A DNA stretch of 64,000 nt from Novosphingobium panipatense (GTDB taxonomy: Bacteria; Pseudomonadota; Alphaproteobacteria; Sphingomonadales; Sphingomonadaceae): the NCBI RefSeq assembly GCF_002149965.1, contig NZ_MSQB01000014.1:62001-126000 (forward strand). The letters are read 5' to 3'. The notes below the pieces were generated by a model. That model searched no databases. It was not told where the DNA came from and saw nothing but the letters and a program-made list of their open reading frames with translations. Below are positions 1-8,830 of this stretch, one piece after another. Each line of letters opens with the position of its first letter. Positions within the stretch are counted from its first letter, which is position 1. Both the position numbers and the translations under genes were made by a program.

Positions 1-332
1 ACGCCACGTCGGCTTTCGCCATGGCCACGCCGATCGCGCACAAGGGCGTGGAAGCGGGGGCCAAGGCCGTGGCCATGACCGTGCTGGACCTGATGACGAC
101 GCCGAAGATCATCGCCGATGCCAAGGCCTATTACACCGACGTCCAGCTCAAGACCGACTCTTATGCGCCGGTCCTGACCGATGCCGATGTCCCGGCGATC
201 TGGCTCAACGAGCGCAACATGCAACTCTATCGCCCGCTGATGGAGAAGTACTACTACAACCCGGCGAAGTACCCGAGCTACCTCGACCAGCTGGGCATCA
301 AGTACCCCACCCTGGCCGCGCCGAAGGAGTGA
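1..332 (+). CDS. AbgB-like M20 amidohydrolase, 3' end only
   Basis: The open frame enters from the left edge and ends at TGA 330-332, so only about the last 110 residues are visible and no active-site motif is in view. The visible part matches the C-terminus of the next gene closely, sharing ATPIAHKG, GAKAVAMT and a tail with YYYNPAKYPSYLDQLGIKYP against YYDPAKYDSYLQQLGIDYA. The two are therefore tandem paralogues. The role is taken from the complete neighbour: probable hydrolysis of an amide such as an N-acyl or aminobenzoyl-glutamate type bond. The stop lies 5 bases before the ATG of the next gene, whose Shine-Dalgarno AAGGAG overlaps this gene's last codons, so the pair is co-transcribed. 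The true start is outside the window. Confidence 0.85.
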   Translation, partial: ATSAFAMATPIAHKGVEAGAKAVAMTVLDLMTTPKIIADAKAYYTDVQLKTDSYAPVLTDADVPAIWLNERNMQLYRPLMEKYYYNPAKYPSYLDQLGIKYPTLAAPKE

Positions 333-337
333 CGGCG

Positions 338-1942
338 ATGAGGGGGAAAACCGCAAGCCTTGCCCTTGCCGCAGCACTGGCCGGAACCGCTCTGGGAGCG
401 GCTCCGGCAAGCGCCGCCGCCGACCCGGCGGTGAAGCAGGAAGTCGCCGCCGCCGTGGAGGCGCAGCGCAAGCAGATCCAGGTCATGGTCGACCAGATCT
501 ACAGCTTCGCCGAGCCGGGCTTCCAGGAGCAGAAGACCAGTGAATACCTGATCGGCATTCTCGAAAAGAACGGCTTCACCGTTCAGCGCGGCATTGCCGG
601 CGTGCCCACGGCCTTTACCGCAAGTTGGGGCAAGGGCGGCCCGAAGATCGCGCTGGGCAGCGATATCGACGGCTTGCTGGGCATTTCGCAAGTGCCGGGC
701 GTGGCCGAGGTGAAGCCGGTCGTGGAAGGAGCGCCGGGGCACGGCGAGGGCCACAACTCGGGCATGCCGCTGATGGTGGCCGCTGCCATCGCCGCCAAGC
801 AGGTGATGCAGAAGCATGGGATCGAGGGGCGGCTGATGCTCTGGCCGGGCGTGGCCGAGGAACTGCTCGGCACCAAGGCCTATTACGTGCGCGCGGGCAT
901 GTTCAAGGACGTGGACGTCTCGATCTTCGCCCATGTCGGCACGGGTTTCGGCACCGGCTGGGGCGATCTCGGGCTCAACGGCATGATCTCGGTCCAGTAC
1001 GACTTCACCGGCAAGACCGCGCATTCGGCAGCCATGCCGTGGGACGGGCGCAGCGCGCTGGACGGGGTGGAGCTGATGGACGTCATGTGGAACTTCCGGC
1101 GGGAGCATCTGCCGCTGACCCAGCGCTCGCACAACGTCATCGTCGAAGGCGGCGGCCAGCCCAATGTCGTTCCGGCCCATGCCTCCGACTGGTACTATTT
1201 CCGCGAGCGCGATTTCGCCGCGCTGCGGGGGCTCTACGAGACCGGCAATACGATTTCCGAGGCCGCGGCCCTGGCGACCGGCACGAAAGTCACGCGCAAG
1301 GTGCTGGGCTTCGCGGCACCCAACTATGCCAACCGTCCCCTGGCCGAGGCGCTTCAGGCCAATATCGAGACGGTCGGCGTGCCGCAGTGGTCGGCGGCCG
1401 ATCAGGGCTTTGCCAGGGCGGTGCAGACCCGCAACGGATTGAAGCAGGAGCCGCTGCCGGACAAGGTCACGCCGCTTTCCACGCCGGAAACGCGAACCGG
1501 CCCGGGGCTAGGCGCGTCGGACGATATCGGCGATGTCATGTGGACGGTGCCGACCGTGACGATCAGCTATCCGGCCAATATTCCCAACGTGATCTTCCAC
1601 CATTCCACGGCGGCCATGGCGATGGCGACCCCGATCGCCCACAAGGGCACCGTGGTGGGTGCCAAGGCCGTGGCGATGACTATTCTCGACATCGCGACGA
1701 CGCCGCAACTGGTCACCGAGGCGAAGACCTGGTTCAGCGATGTCCAGCTCAAGGGCCAGAAATACGATCCGCTCATCGCCGCCACGGACATGCCCGCGAT
1801 CGATCGCAATGCGCGGGTGATGAAGCAGTTCCGCCCGGAAATGCAGGGCACTTACTACGATCCCGCGAAATACGATTCCTATCTCCAGCAGCTGGGGATC
1901 GACTACGCGAAATATGCTGGAGACTCCGGCGCGGGCAAATAG
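338..1942 (+). CDS. Secreted AbgB-like M20 family amidohydrolase
   Basis: A 534-residue protein of the M20 metallopeptidase family, nearest in pattern to AbgB (p-aminobenzoyl-glutamate hydrolase subunit B). Seen in sequence: an Ala-rich signal peptide over about the first 27 residues; metal-site blocks DIDGLLG, GHGEGHNSG and AEELLGTK; the dimerisation-domain block FTGKTAHSAAMPWDGRSAL; and GGGQPNVVPAHASDWYY. All have counterparts in AbgB, but AbgB is cytoplasmic and this protein carries an export signal, so its substrate is probably a periplasmic amide or peptide-like conjugate. ATG 338 is chosen over GTG 329 because AAGGAG at 324-329 is correctly spaced for 338 and would overlap a start at 329. 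It follows a tandem paralogue and is closed by a strong terminator. Confidence 0.85.
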   Translation: MRGKTASLALAAALAGTALGAAPASAAADPAVKQEVAAAVEAQRKQIQVMVDQIYSFAEPGFQEQKTSEYLIGILEKNGFTVQRGIAGVPTAFTASWGKGGPKIALGSDIDGLLGISQVPGVAEVKPVVEGAPGHGEGHNSGMPLMVAAAIAAKQVMQKHGIEGRLMLWPGVAEELLGTKAYYVRAGMFKDVDVSIFAHVGTGFGTGWGDLGLNGMISVQYDFTGKTAHSAAMPWDGRSALDGVELMDVMWNFRREHLPLTQRSHNVIVEGGGQPNVVPAHASDWYYFRERDFAALRGLYETGNTISEAAALATGTKVTRKVLGFAAPNYANRPLAEALQANIETVGVPQWSAADQGFARAVQTRNGLKQEPLPDKVTPLSTPETRTGPGLGASDDIGDVMWTVPTVTISYPANIPNVIFHHSTAAMAMATPIAHKGTVVGAKAVAMTILDIATTPQLVTEAKTWFSDVQLKGQKYDPLIAATDMPAIDRNARVMKQFRPEMQGTYYDPAKYDSYLQQLGIDYAKYAGDSGAGK

Positions 1943-2009
1943 GCTCCGCCGACCGGCCGGGGTGCTCCACCCGATAACCTGCCCCGGCCGGGCCTTTCCT
2001 TCAGACGCG

Positions 2010-2044
2010 AAAAGGGCGCCTGCTTTGGAAGCAGGCGCCCTTTT
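2010..2044. terminator. Bidirectional hairpin terminator
   Basis: A perfect 16-bp inverted repeat with a 3-base loop, arms 2010-2025 and 2029-2044. The arms begin AAAAGGGCGCC and end GGCGCCCTTTT, giving a T-run on both strands. It lies between the convergent amidohydrolase (ends 1942) and siderophore receptor (ends 2072) and should terminate both transcripts. Confidence 0.85.
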
Positions 2045-2071
2045 CATTGTCGTCAAACTTCGAAAATACCG

Positions 2072-4156
2072 TCAGAAACGGAAGCCGACCGTCCCCATCA
2101 CGTTGCGCGGGGCGCCCACGAAGCAATCGCCGCGGGCGAGGCAGGAGGCGTAGTAGCGCTTGTCGAGCAGGTTGGTGGCGTTGATCGAGAAGCGCCACTT
2201 GTCCCAGGTGATCTCGGCCAGGGCGTCCACGGTGGTGTAGTCCGGGGTGATGATCGTCCAGGCCGGGCCGACCGAGCGACGCTTGCCGGTGTAGACCACG
2301 CCGCCGCCGAGGCGCAGCTGCGCACCGTCGCCGACGCCGAAGGTCTTGGTCGTCCAGGCCGAGGCGATGTGGCGCGGCATGTAGTCGAGGCTCTCGGAAG
2401 CCTTGCTCTTGTTGTAGCCGTAGTTGACCAGCAGCTCGAAGTTGCCGGGCAGGGTGTGGCTGGCCTCGACTTCGACGCCCTTGGTGGTCAGCTCGCCCGA
2501 CTGCGTGGTCGCGTTGTTGGCGAGGTAGAGCACGCGGTTGCGCTCCTTGATGCGGAACGCGGTGACGGTAACCAGCGTCCGGGCCTCGGGCTGCCACTTG
2601 AAGCCCGCTTCGAACTGGGTGCCGGTCTGCGGCTTGTAGGCGCCGCCCGACGTGCCGTCCTCGTTCTGGATCGAACCGGCTACCGGCAGGAAGCTTTCGG
2701 TGTAGCTGAAGAACGGCGAGAGGCCCGCGCCCAGTTCACCGATGATACCGGCACGGAACGTGGTGGCGTGGTCGGTCGAACCCGCAGAGGAGGTCACGCG
2801 GTCGCGGCGTCCGCCCAGCACCACCGAGACGCGGTCGAAGAAGCGGATCTGGTCCTGCACGTAGAAGCCGAGCTGCTTCTGGCTCTCCGGTACGAAGGCG
2901 CCGGTCGGTTCGTAGGACGAAATCGCATCGTAGTCGATGTCGTAGAGGTCGACCAGTTCGCCCGCACCGTAAGTCGTCTGCTTGGAAACCTTGTTCCAGC
3001 TGTAGTCCACGCCGACCAGCAGCTTGTGCTCGATCTGGGCGCCGGTGTTGAAAGTGAACTGGGCGTTGTTGTCGGTCGAGAACACGTTCATCCGGGCGCG
3101 CGAGGCGCTGGAGGACATGCCGATGGTCCGGCCGTACGTGCCGTAATCCGCATAGGGCAGGAATGGGTCGGTCGGGTTGGTATAGGCGTCGACGCCGTGG
3201 TAGTTGTAGTCGAGGTCGCTGTCGATGTAGCGCGCCTTCAGGCTGATGCGCACGTTTTCCGAGAAATTGTGCGTGATCGCACCGCCGCCCTGCAGCGAGC
3301 GGCCCGAATACTTGTCCCAGCCCGGCTTGCCGACGAAAGTGTAAGGATCGAGCCTGCCTTCGGGATAGGCGGTGTTGGGGCGGAAAGTGCCGACGATGGG
3401 CAGGAACTGCGAGGTCGAACCGGCGTCGTCCTCCTGGTAGAGGCCGTTCAGCACGATATCGGTGTCGGGCGTAGGCTGCCAGCGGATCGAGGGCGCGAAC
3501 ATCACGCGGTCGTCGGCGACATGGTCCACATACGTATCGGCATCGCGGGCATGGCCGACGAGGCGAACGGCGACGTTGTCAGCCAGCGCCACGTTGACGT
3601 CACCGAAGACTTCCTTGCGATCGTAGCTGCCGTAAGTGGCGCTGACTTCGCCGCGGGTTTCGAAGCCGGGGGTCTTGCTGACGAGATTGACGAGACCGCC
3701 GATCGAACCCTGGCCGAACAGCACCGAAGCCGGGCCGCGCACGATTTCCACGCGCTCGAAGTTGTACGGGTCCGAGGTGATCGAGGCGTAGTAGCTGAAG
3801 ATGTCGCGCATGCCGTCGCGGAACTGCAGCGCATCGATGCCGCGGATATTGAAGCCGTCGACGCGGGTGTCACGACCGTAGGGGTTGGCGAGCACACCGG
3901 CGGCGTACTTCACGGTGTCGCTGATGTTGATCGCACCCTGCGACAGATACTGGTCCGCCGTGATCGTGGTGACGGGCTGCGGAACCTCGATCGGCGGGGT
4001 GTCGGTCTTGGTGCTGGCGCGCCAGCCGGTGACGAGAATGTCGCCTTCCGAGCTGCCCTGGTCGGTGTCGGCTTCTTCCGCGAAAGCGGCGGTCGGAAGG
4101 CCCGCGAAGCATACGATCGCTGCGCTGCTCAGCGCGAGCTTGTTCATCCGGTTCAT
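2072..4156 (-). CDS. TonB-dependent siderophore receptor
   Basis: A 694-residue outer-membrane receptor importing a ferric chelate with TonB-ExbBD energy. Seen: signal peptide ending TAAFAEE; TonB-box-like DILVTG near residue 43; plug domain with PQPVTTITADQYL, GFNIRGIDALQFRDGMR and the ERVEIVRGPASVLFGQGSIGG block; then a long beta-barrel ending in RDNVMGTVGFRF-like aromatic residues. The plug pattern is that of the siderophore receptor subfamily. ATG 4156 is preferred because GGGGAA stands 5 bases upstream; a longer frame starts at 4183 and a shorter ATG is at 4147. A Fur-like palindrome (4210-4228) lies 54 bp upstream, suggesting iron repression. It is divergent from the second receptor at 4521. 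The ferric ligand cannot be told from sequence. Confidence 0.92.
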   Translation of the reverse strand: MNRMNKLALSSAAIVCFAGLPTAAFAEEADTDQGSSEGDILVTGWRASTKTDTPPIEVPQPVTTITADQYLSQGAINISDTVKYAAGVLANPYGRDTRVDGFNIRGIDALQFRDGMRDIFSYYASITSDPYNFERVEIVRGPASVLFGQGSIGGLVNLVSKTPGFETRGEVSATYGSYDRKEVFGDVNVALADNVAVRLVGHARDADTYVDHVADDRVMFAPSIRWQPTPDTDIVLNGLYQEDDAGSTSQFLPIVGTFRPNTAYPEGRLDPYTFVGKPGWDKYSGRSLQGGGAITHNFSENVRISLKARYIDSDLDYNYHGVDAYTNPTDPFLPYADYGTYGRTIGMSSSASRARMNVFSTDNNAQFTFNTGAQIEHKLLVGVDYSWNKVSKQTTYGAGELVDLYDIDYDAISSYEPTGAFVPESQKQLGFYVQDQIRFFDRVSVVLGGRRDRVTSSAGSTDHATTFRAGIIGELGAGLSPFFSYTESFLPVAGSIQNEDGTSGGAYKPQTGTQFEAGFKWQPEARTLVTVTAFRIKERNRVLYLANNATTQSGELTTKGVEVEASHTLPGNFELLVNYGYNKSKASESLDYMPRHIASAWTTKTFGVGDGAQLRLGGGVVYTGKRRSVGPAWTIITPDYTTVDALAEITWDKWRFSINATNLLDKRYYASCLARGDCFVGAPRNVMGTVGFRF

Positions 4157-4209
4157 CAGAATTCCCCATGCGCGGCCATGCACCGCATCTGGCGGCGCGC
4201 CTACGCGAT

Positions 4210-4228
4210 AATGCGATACATTCGCAAC
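4210..4228 (-). promoter_or_regulatory. Fur-box-like 7-5-7 palindrome upstream of siderophore receptor
   Basis: Plus-strand AATGCGA, five bases, TCGCAAC. The 19-bp length and 7-5-7 symmetry equal those of the classical Fur box (AATGAGA-N5-TCTCATT in other proteobacteria), with CGA in place of AGA. It lies 54 bp before the receptor starting at 4156. Similar sites precede the receptors at 4521 and 42950, which supports a common iron regulator. Binding by Fur is inference. Confidence 0.5.
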
Positions 4229-4417
4229 ATGCTAACAATATTTAAGGGTTGCGTTGCAAATGAGACACACAATCAACTGGCGCGTCAGCTATCATCAGGG
4301 GCTGGAAATCGCGGAAATGCATTGCGTTAGCGGTATTTGGTCAATCCTGCACACAACCGTTCGCGCATCTCTTGCCAGCAGGTCCGATACGGAAAATCAC
4401 GGGGCAGCAACCATGCT

Positions 4418-4436
4418 ATTGCGAGTCGGTCGCAAT
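4418..4436 (+). promoter_or_regulatory. Fur-box-like perfect 7-5-7 palindrome
   Basis: ATTGCGA, five bases (GTCGG), TCGCAAT: both 7-bp arms pair perfectly. It ends 84 bp before the start of the receptor at 4521 and shares its half-site core TTGCGA or ATGCGA with the sites at 4210-4228 and 42827-42845. Likely an iron-responsive operator, by analogy with Fur boxes. Confidence 0.55.
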
Positions 4437-4520
4437 TTAAATAGGGGCGCCGCGAAACAATCGTGCGGCAGTTCTGCTGCGGCATTCCGATAACATCACA
4501 TATCCGCTTCAGGGGGAACA

Positions 4521-6746
4521 ATGGGAAATAGCCGTCTTTCCGCGTCAACGCGCGCTGCCCGTACGCTTGCGGCCCTTGCAGCGGGCTGCGCCCTGCCACA
4601 TCTCGCCATGGCGCAGCCTGCGGCCGAGCCCGAGGAGCAGTCCGGGAACATCATGGTGACCGGGGAGCGGCCGGACAGCGATCCCACCATCACCGAAGGG
4701 CGCGATTCCTATGCCCCCGCCGCGACCAATGTCGGCAAGGCGGCGCAGTCGCTTCGCGAGATCCCCCAGTCGGTCACCGTGATGACCCGCGCCCGGATCG
4801 AGGACCAGAACCTGCTCAGCGTCGAGGACGTGATGCAGCAGATGACCGGCGTGACCGTGGACCGCGCCTGGCTTTCCTCCACCTATACCTCGCGCGGCCT
4901 GACCATCACCAACATGCGGCTGGACGGCGGCGCCAGCGCCCAGACTTCGTCCACCACCGGCGATCTCGACACCGCGATCTTCGATTCGATCGCGCTCGTT
5001 CGCGGCGCGGACGGCCTGTTCGGTGCCGGAGAGGCGGGCGGTGTCATCAACTTCAACCGCAAGCGCGCGCTGGCCGATCCGCAGGCACGGGCATCGATGA
5101 CCTTCGGAAGCTGGAACCGCGCCCGCGTGGATGCGGACGTGACCGGCGCGCTCACCAGCGACGGCAACTTGCGTGCCCGCGCCATTGGCGTCTACGACAT
5201 CGGCGAATCGTTCCAGGACTTCAAGAGCGACGACCGCTGGCTGGCCCATGGGTCCATCGAGTACAATCCGGCGCCGGGCACGCTGCTGCTGGCCGGATAT
5301 ACCCACCAGACCGACAAGCACGAAGGTTTCGTCGTCAGCATCCCGCGCTATCGCAACGGCGAGGATATCGGCTTCCCGCGCAGCGCCAACATGGGCGCGC
5401 CGTGGAGCACGATCGACCGCGATATCGATATCGCCTATGGCCGCATCGAGCAGGCGATCGGCAATGCCTGGACCGTCAGGCTCAATGCCAACTACACCCG
5501 CTCGAACGACCGCACCAATGCCGCCGAGATGGAAAACGCCGTCGATCCCGTGAACGGCGCCGGTACAGACTGGTGGTACTACCAAGCGGGCTCGAAGGTT
5601 CGCGAACTGACGCTCGACCTCAACACCACCGGCAGTTTCGAGGCGTTCGGCCAGAAGCACGATGTCGTCCTCGGCGTGGACTATACCCGCAACCGGACGG
5701 ACAACCGCAGCCTATGGACCTACTACGGGGCCGGGGACGTTTTCGATCCCGTCTCTCCGCCCGAAATCGCCTATCCGCCGGTCTGGGGCTATCAGGGCCG
5801 CACCGATATCAAGCGTCTCGGCTTCTACGGCTCGCTGCGGATCCGCCCGGTCGCCCCGCTCTCGCTCATCGGCGGTGGCCGTCTGGTGGTCAAGGACCGC
5901 GCAGAGGCCAGCAATATCGCCACCGGCGCGGTCACCTCGCTGATCGACCAGAAGACCAAGTTCGTGCCCTATGTGGCGACGGTGCTCGATGTGTCGCAGG
6001 GGGTCAGCCTCTACGCCAGCTATGCCGAGATCTACCAGTCCCAGGCGAACTACATGTCGGCGCCGCGCCCCGGCACGCCGCTGGCCCCGGTGACCGGGAC
6101 CAATTACGAGGCCGGCATTAAGGGCGAACTGGCAGGGGGCAGGCTGACCGGCTCGCTCGCCGTCTACCGCGTGCGCAAGAAGGGCGCCTTTGCCACCGAT
6201 CCCAGCAACCCCCCGGCGGGATCGACCGACAACTGCTGCTACATCCGCGACGGATCGCTGCGCAGCCAGGGCTTCGAGGCGGAAGTCAACGGAGAGATCC
6301 TGCCCGGCTGGCAGGTCTCGGTCGGCTATACCTACAACGACAACGAGAACCGCCGCGAGAACGACGCCAGCTTCGCGGAGATCACGCCGAAGCACCTGCT
6401 CAAGGTGTTCACCGACTACAAGTTCCGCGAAGGCGCGCTCAAGGGCTTCAGCATGGGCGGCGGCGTGACCGCGCAGAGCAGCAATTTCCGCTCCGGCTGG
6501 GTCCAGGAACTCAACCCCGCGACCGGGCTCTACGACGGGCCGTTCTACCAGTACCAGTTCAAGGTGCCCGGCTATGCGATATGGTCGCTGCGCGCGGAAT
6601 ATGAGGTCAGCGATCAGTTCTCGATCAGTGCCAACGTCAACAACCTGTTCGACAAGAAGTATTACATGACTATCGGCACGCCCGGATACGGCAACTTCTA
6701 CGGCGATCAACGCAATTTCCTCGTTTCGCTGCGCGGAAAGTTCTGA
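4521..6746 (+). CDS. TonB-dependent siderophore receptor, FhuE-like
   Basis: A 741-residue outer-membrane receptor. Seen: signal peptide ending HLAMAQP; TonB-box-like NIMVTGE near residue 42; plug segments SLREIPQSVTVMTRARI, MTGVTVDRAW and YTSRGLTITNMRLDGG; then a beta-barrel ending in NFLVSLRGKF with a C-terminal Phe as barrels usually have. The plug wording resembles the FhuE (coprogen/rhodotorulic acid) group, so a hydroxamate siderophore is a reasonable but unproven ligand. AGGGGG at 4511-4516 fixes the start. A perfect Fur-like palindrome is upstream, and the divergent neighbour is another siderophore receptor. A terminator hairpin that begins the palindromic repeat element follows 18 bp after the stop. 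Confidence 0.92.
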   Translation: MGNSRLSASTRAARTLAALAAGCALPHLAMAQPAAEPEEQSGNIMVTGERPDSDPTITEGRDSYAPAATNVGKAAQSLREIPQSVTVMTRARIEDQNLLSVEDVMQQMTGVTVDRAWLSSTYTSRGLTITNMRLDGGASAQTSSTTGDLDTAIFDSIALVRGADGLFGAGEAGGVINFNRKRALADPQARASMTFGSWNRARVDADVTGALTSDGNLRARAIGVYDIGESFQDFKSDDRWLAHGSIEYNPAPGTLLLAGYTHQTDKHEGFVVSIPRYRNGEDIGFPRSANMGAPWSTIDRDIDIAYGRIEQAIGNAWTVRLNANYTRSNDRTNAAEMENAVDPVNGAGTDWWYYQAGSKVRELTLDLNTTGSFEAFGQKHDVVLGVDYTRNRTDNRSLWTYYGAGDVFDPVSPPEIAYPPVWGYQGRTDIKRLGFYGSLRIRPVAPLSLIGGGRLVVKDRAEASNIATGAVTSLIDQKTKFVPYVATVLDVSQGVSLYASYAEIYQSQANYMSAPRPGTPLAPVTGTNYEAGIKGELAGGRLTGSLAVYRVRKKGAFATDPSNPPAGSTDNCCYIRDGSLRSQGFEAEVNGEILPGWQVSVGYTYNDNENRRENDASFAEITPKHLLKVFTDYKFREGALKGFSMGGGVTAQSSNFRSGWVQELNPATGLYDGPFYQYQFKVPGYAIWSLRAEYEVSDQFSISANVNNLFDKKYYMTIGTPGYGNFYGDQRNFLVSLRGKF

Positions 6747-6764
6747 GGGAGGGGAGTCTGTCTG

Positions 6765-6940
6765 AAAATCCGCCATAGGCGGATTTTAGCGGCACCGGCC
6801 CACGCCCCCACCCTACCACCCAACGATAGTACCCTAGCGGGTGGTAGGGTGGGGGCGTGGGCCGGTGCCGCAAGCTCGTCACGGACGTGACGAGCGCACT
6901 CAACGAAGACTCCGCGAAAATTCGCTGAAAGCGAATTTTC
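6765..6940. repeat. Large palindromic extragenic element, copy A
   Basis: Four hairpins follow one another. (1) Arms 6765-6774 and 6778-6787, AAAATCCGCC paired with GGCGGATTTT, a good terminator for the upstream receptor. (2) A perfect 33-bp inverted repeat, arms 6789-6821 and 6839-6871 with a 17-base loop; the arms begin GCGGCACCGGCCCACGCCCC. (3) A 10-bp repeat at 6874-6883 and 6886-6895. (4) An 11-bp repeat at 6916-6926 and 6930-6940 ending ATTTTC. The same outer palindrome occurs at 28984-29081 and 45165-45292. The last hairpin touches the vanR stop codon at 6939-6941. No protein is encoded; it looks like a REP- or MITE-type family. Confidence 0.85.
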
Positions 6941-7628
6941 AAACAAACGCAGGTTTGAAAACGGAGGCGGAGCCCACTGCTGCGCGGGCATGGGCGCGCA
7001 TGATCTGCTCGGCCTCGTCTGGCAGGCGCGCGCGGATCGCATCGAGCACGGCATGGTGCTGCCGGTGCGCGGCGAGCAGGTGGCGATATTCGCCCTCGGC
7101 ATCCTGCCAGTCGAGCGCAAGCGCGGCGGCGGAGGCGAAAGGCAGGTGGTTGTTGCGGGCCAGCGCGGTCTCGATGGCCGGGTTGCCCGAGCCGCGTATC
7201 AGCAGGTCGTGGAACTGCATGTTGTAGTCGTGGAAGGCCTCGAGGTCCTCGTTGACCAGATGGCCTTTCGCGAAAATGGCGTCGCCGCGTTCCAGGCAGC
7301 GCGCGAAGGCGATTTCCTCGGCGGGGCTGAGCGGGCGTGCGGCAATGGTCCGTGCCGCCAGGCCTTCCAGCACCCCGCGCACTTCGATGGCACCGCCGAT
7401 CTGGACCTGGCTGGGCGCGCGCGCCGCATAGCCGCGTGCGCCCAGCCTGATCACAAGGCCTTCAAGCTCCAGCGCCCGAAGCGCGGTGCGCACCGGCATG
7501 CGCGATACGCCCAGCGCCTCCGCCGTGGCGATCTCCGCGATCCTTTCGCCGTCGCGCAGCTCGCCCGAGGCTATCATGCGCCGCAGCGAGACGAGAACAT
7601 GCTGGCCGGGCTTCATCTTGGCTGTCAT
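6939..7628 (-). CDS. vanR: GntR/FadR-type repressor VanR
   Basis: A 229-residue regulator with an N-terminal winged helix (about residues 5-75) and a C-terminal FCD ligand domain. The N-terminus, with MKPGQHVLVSLRRMIASGE, GERIAEIATAEALGVSRMPV and GLVIRLGARGYAAR, agrees almost word for word with what I recall of Caulobacter VanR, the vanillate-responsive repressor. It lies 43 bp downstream of vanA on the same strand, so it is probably co-transcribed and autoregulated through the operators at 8831-8862. No clear Shine-Dalgarno precedes ATG 7628; ATG 7616 (MKPGQ) is an alternative. Its last codons and stop overlap the edge of the palindromic repeat element, so insertion of that element may have reshaped the C-terminus. 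Confidence 0.9.
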   Translation of the reverse strand: MTAKMKPGQHVLVSLRRMIASGELRDGERIAEIATAEALGVSRMPVRTALRALELEGLVIRLGARGYAARAPSQVQIGGAIEVRGVLEGLAARTIAARPLSPAEEIAFARCLERGDAIFAKGHLVNEDLEAFHDYNMQFHDLLIRGSGNPAIETALARNNHLPFASAAALALDWQDAEGEYRHLLAAHRQHHAVLDAIRARLPDEAEQIMRAHARAAVGSASVFKPAFV

Positions 7629-7671
7629 GCTGCGGGACTTAGCCCGAGGGCGCGGCCAAGTCCAAGTGCCT

Positions 7672-8793
7672 TCAGGCCGTCGGTTCCAGCATGGGTGCCT
7701 CCTTCGCTGCCTTTTCCGCAGCGATGGCGCGGTCGATCATCATTCTCGAGCGGACGCCCCCGGCATCGATGTTCAGCTTCAGCAACCGGCGTTCGGGGTG
7801 GCGCAGCAGGTTTTCCTGCTGCCGTTCCAGCATTTCCAGATCTTCGGAGAAGATGCGGTGCTGCCCGGCGCGGATACTGTCCGTCACCGCCTCGTCGGTC
7901 ACGGCGAAGCGGCGCGCCATGCCCCAGAAATAGTGGTGCGAGGTGTGGGTTTCCGGGGTGATGAAATCGACGACGATGCTCGACGCCTTCACGTCGTCCG
8001 CCGCGTCGTAGCCGCCCTTGCCCTGCAGCGCGACGCCGACTTCGATCATGACGTGGCTGGGCAGCGAGAACCGGCAGATCTGCCAGCGGTCGACGATCCC
8101 GTCATCGGGCAGGCCCGCGCTGCGCAGGGCCATTTGCCAGAACGGCGGGGCGCCGACCCCGTCCATGAAGCGGCTGGTGACGATCTCGTCGCTGCCGCTG
8201 CGTGTCTTCACGGGCGCTTCGTCGATCTCCTTCTGTCCGATGCTGCTGGCATGGACGTAGGTTTCGTGGGTCAGGTCCATGAGATTGTCGATCATCAGGC
8301 GGTAGTCGCAGGCAATGTGGAACAGCCCGCCGCCATAGGCCCATTCGTCGCTTTCCGCCCATTCCAAATGATGCAGATGGTCGGGCGAGGCGAGTTCGGC
8401 GTCTCCGGGCCAGACCCAGACGAAGCCATAGCGCTCGATCACCGGGAAGGAACGGATCGGCGGGAAGTCCTTCACGCGCTGGCCGGGCATCTCGATGGCG
8501 CGGCCCGAACAGCCCATCGCCAGCCCATGGTAACCGCAGACGAGCTTGCCTTCGCGCAGGAAGCCGAGCGAAAGCGGTGCGCCGCGGTGCGGGCAAAAGT
8601 CCTCGAGCGCCGCGACTACGCCGTCCTCGCCGCGAAAGAACACCATCGATTCGCCGCAGATCTTGCGGCCGAGCGGCTTGCCCTCGATCTCGTCGGGCGT
8701 GCAGGCGACGTACCAGGCATTGCTGGGCCAGGGAGCCTGATCGACGCCGGAAAAACCAGCGGAGTCGGGCGTGCGCGCGGGGGCGGGAATCAT
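7672..8793 (-). CDS. vanA: Vanillate O-demethylase oxygenase subunit VanA
   Basis: A 373-residue Rieske non-haem iron oxygenase that demethylates vanillate to protocatechuate and formaldehyde. Rieske ligands are Cys67 and His69 in CPHR and Cys86 and His89 in CGYHG. The mononuclear iron site is in NLMDLTHETYVH (Asp172, His175, His180). Stretches such as SNAWYVACTPDEI, EYRH-less core ACDYRLMIDNLMDLTHETY and LLKLNIDAGGV closely match Pseudomonas VanA. The N-terminus carries about 20 residues beyond the Pseudomonas form. The gene is directly behind a promoter with two VanR operators and is followed by vanR. No VanB ferredoxin reductase is in this window, so electrons must come from a reductase encoded elsewhere. 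It completes the ferulate route encoded at 27494-32581. Confidence 0.93.
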   Translation of the reverse strand: MIPAPARTPDSAGFSGVDQAPWPSNAWYVACTPDEIEGKPLGRKICGESMVFFRGEDGVVAALEDFCPHRGAPLSLGFLREGKLVCGYHGLAMGCSGRAIEMPGQRVKDFPPIRSFPVIERYGFVWVWPGDAELASPDHLHHLEWAESDEWAYGGGLFHIACDYRLMIDNLMDLTHETYVHASSIGQKEIDEAPVKTRSGSDEIVTSRFMDGVGAPPFWQMALRSAGLPDDGIVDRWQICRFSLPSHVMIEVGVALQGKGGYDAADDVKASSIVVDFITPETHTSHHYFWGMARRFAVTDEAVTDSIRAGQHRIFSEDLEMLERQQENLLRHPERRLLKLNIDAGGVRSRMMIDRAIAAEKAAKEAPMLEPTA

Positions 8794-8830
8794 TTCGCAT
8801 CCTTTCCATCATGGCGCATCGCAGCGCTCT

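Larger units (their letters stand above)
4157..4520. promoter_or_regulatory. Divergent intergenic control region of two siderophore receptors
   Basis: This 364-bp gene-free stretch separates the two divergent receptors. It is clearly more AT-rich than the flanking genes and holds two Fur-box-like palindromes, one near each gene (4210-4228 and 4418-4436, listed separately). AGGGGG at 4511-4516 is the ribosome site of the right-hand gene. I see no convincing coding frame here. Confidence 0.6.

Noticed and set aside
2369-4330. Plus-strand open frame of 653 codons opposite the first siderophore receptor
   Set aside because: It lies antisense to a clear receptor, is rich in Val, Arg and Gly in the way GC-rich shadows are, and shows no family motif.
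6789-6871. Terminal inverted repeats of an insertion sequence
   Set aside because: Only 17 bases lie between the arms and there is no transposase; the element can be at most a non-autonomous palindromic repeat.
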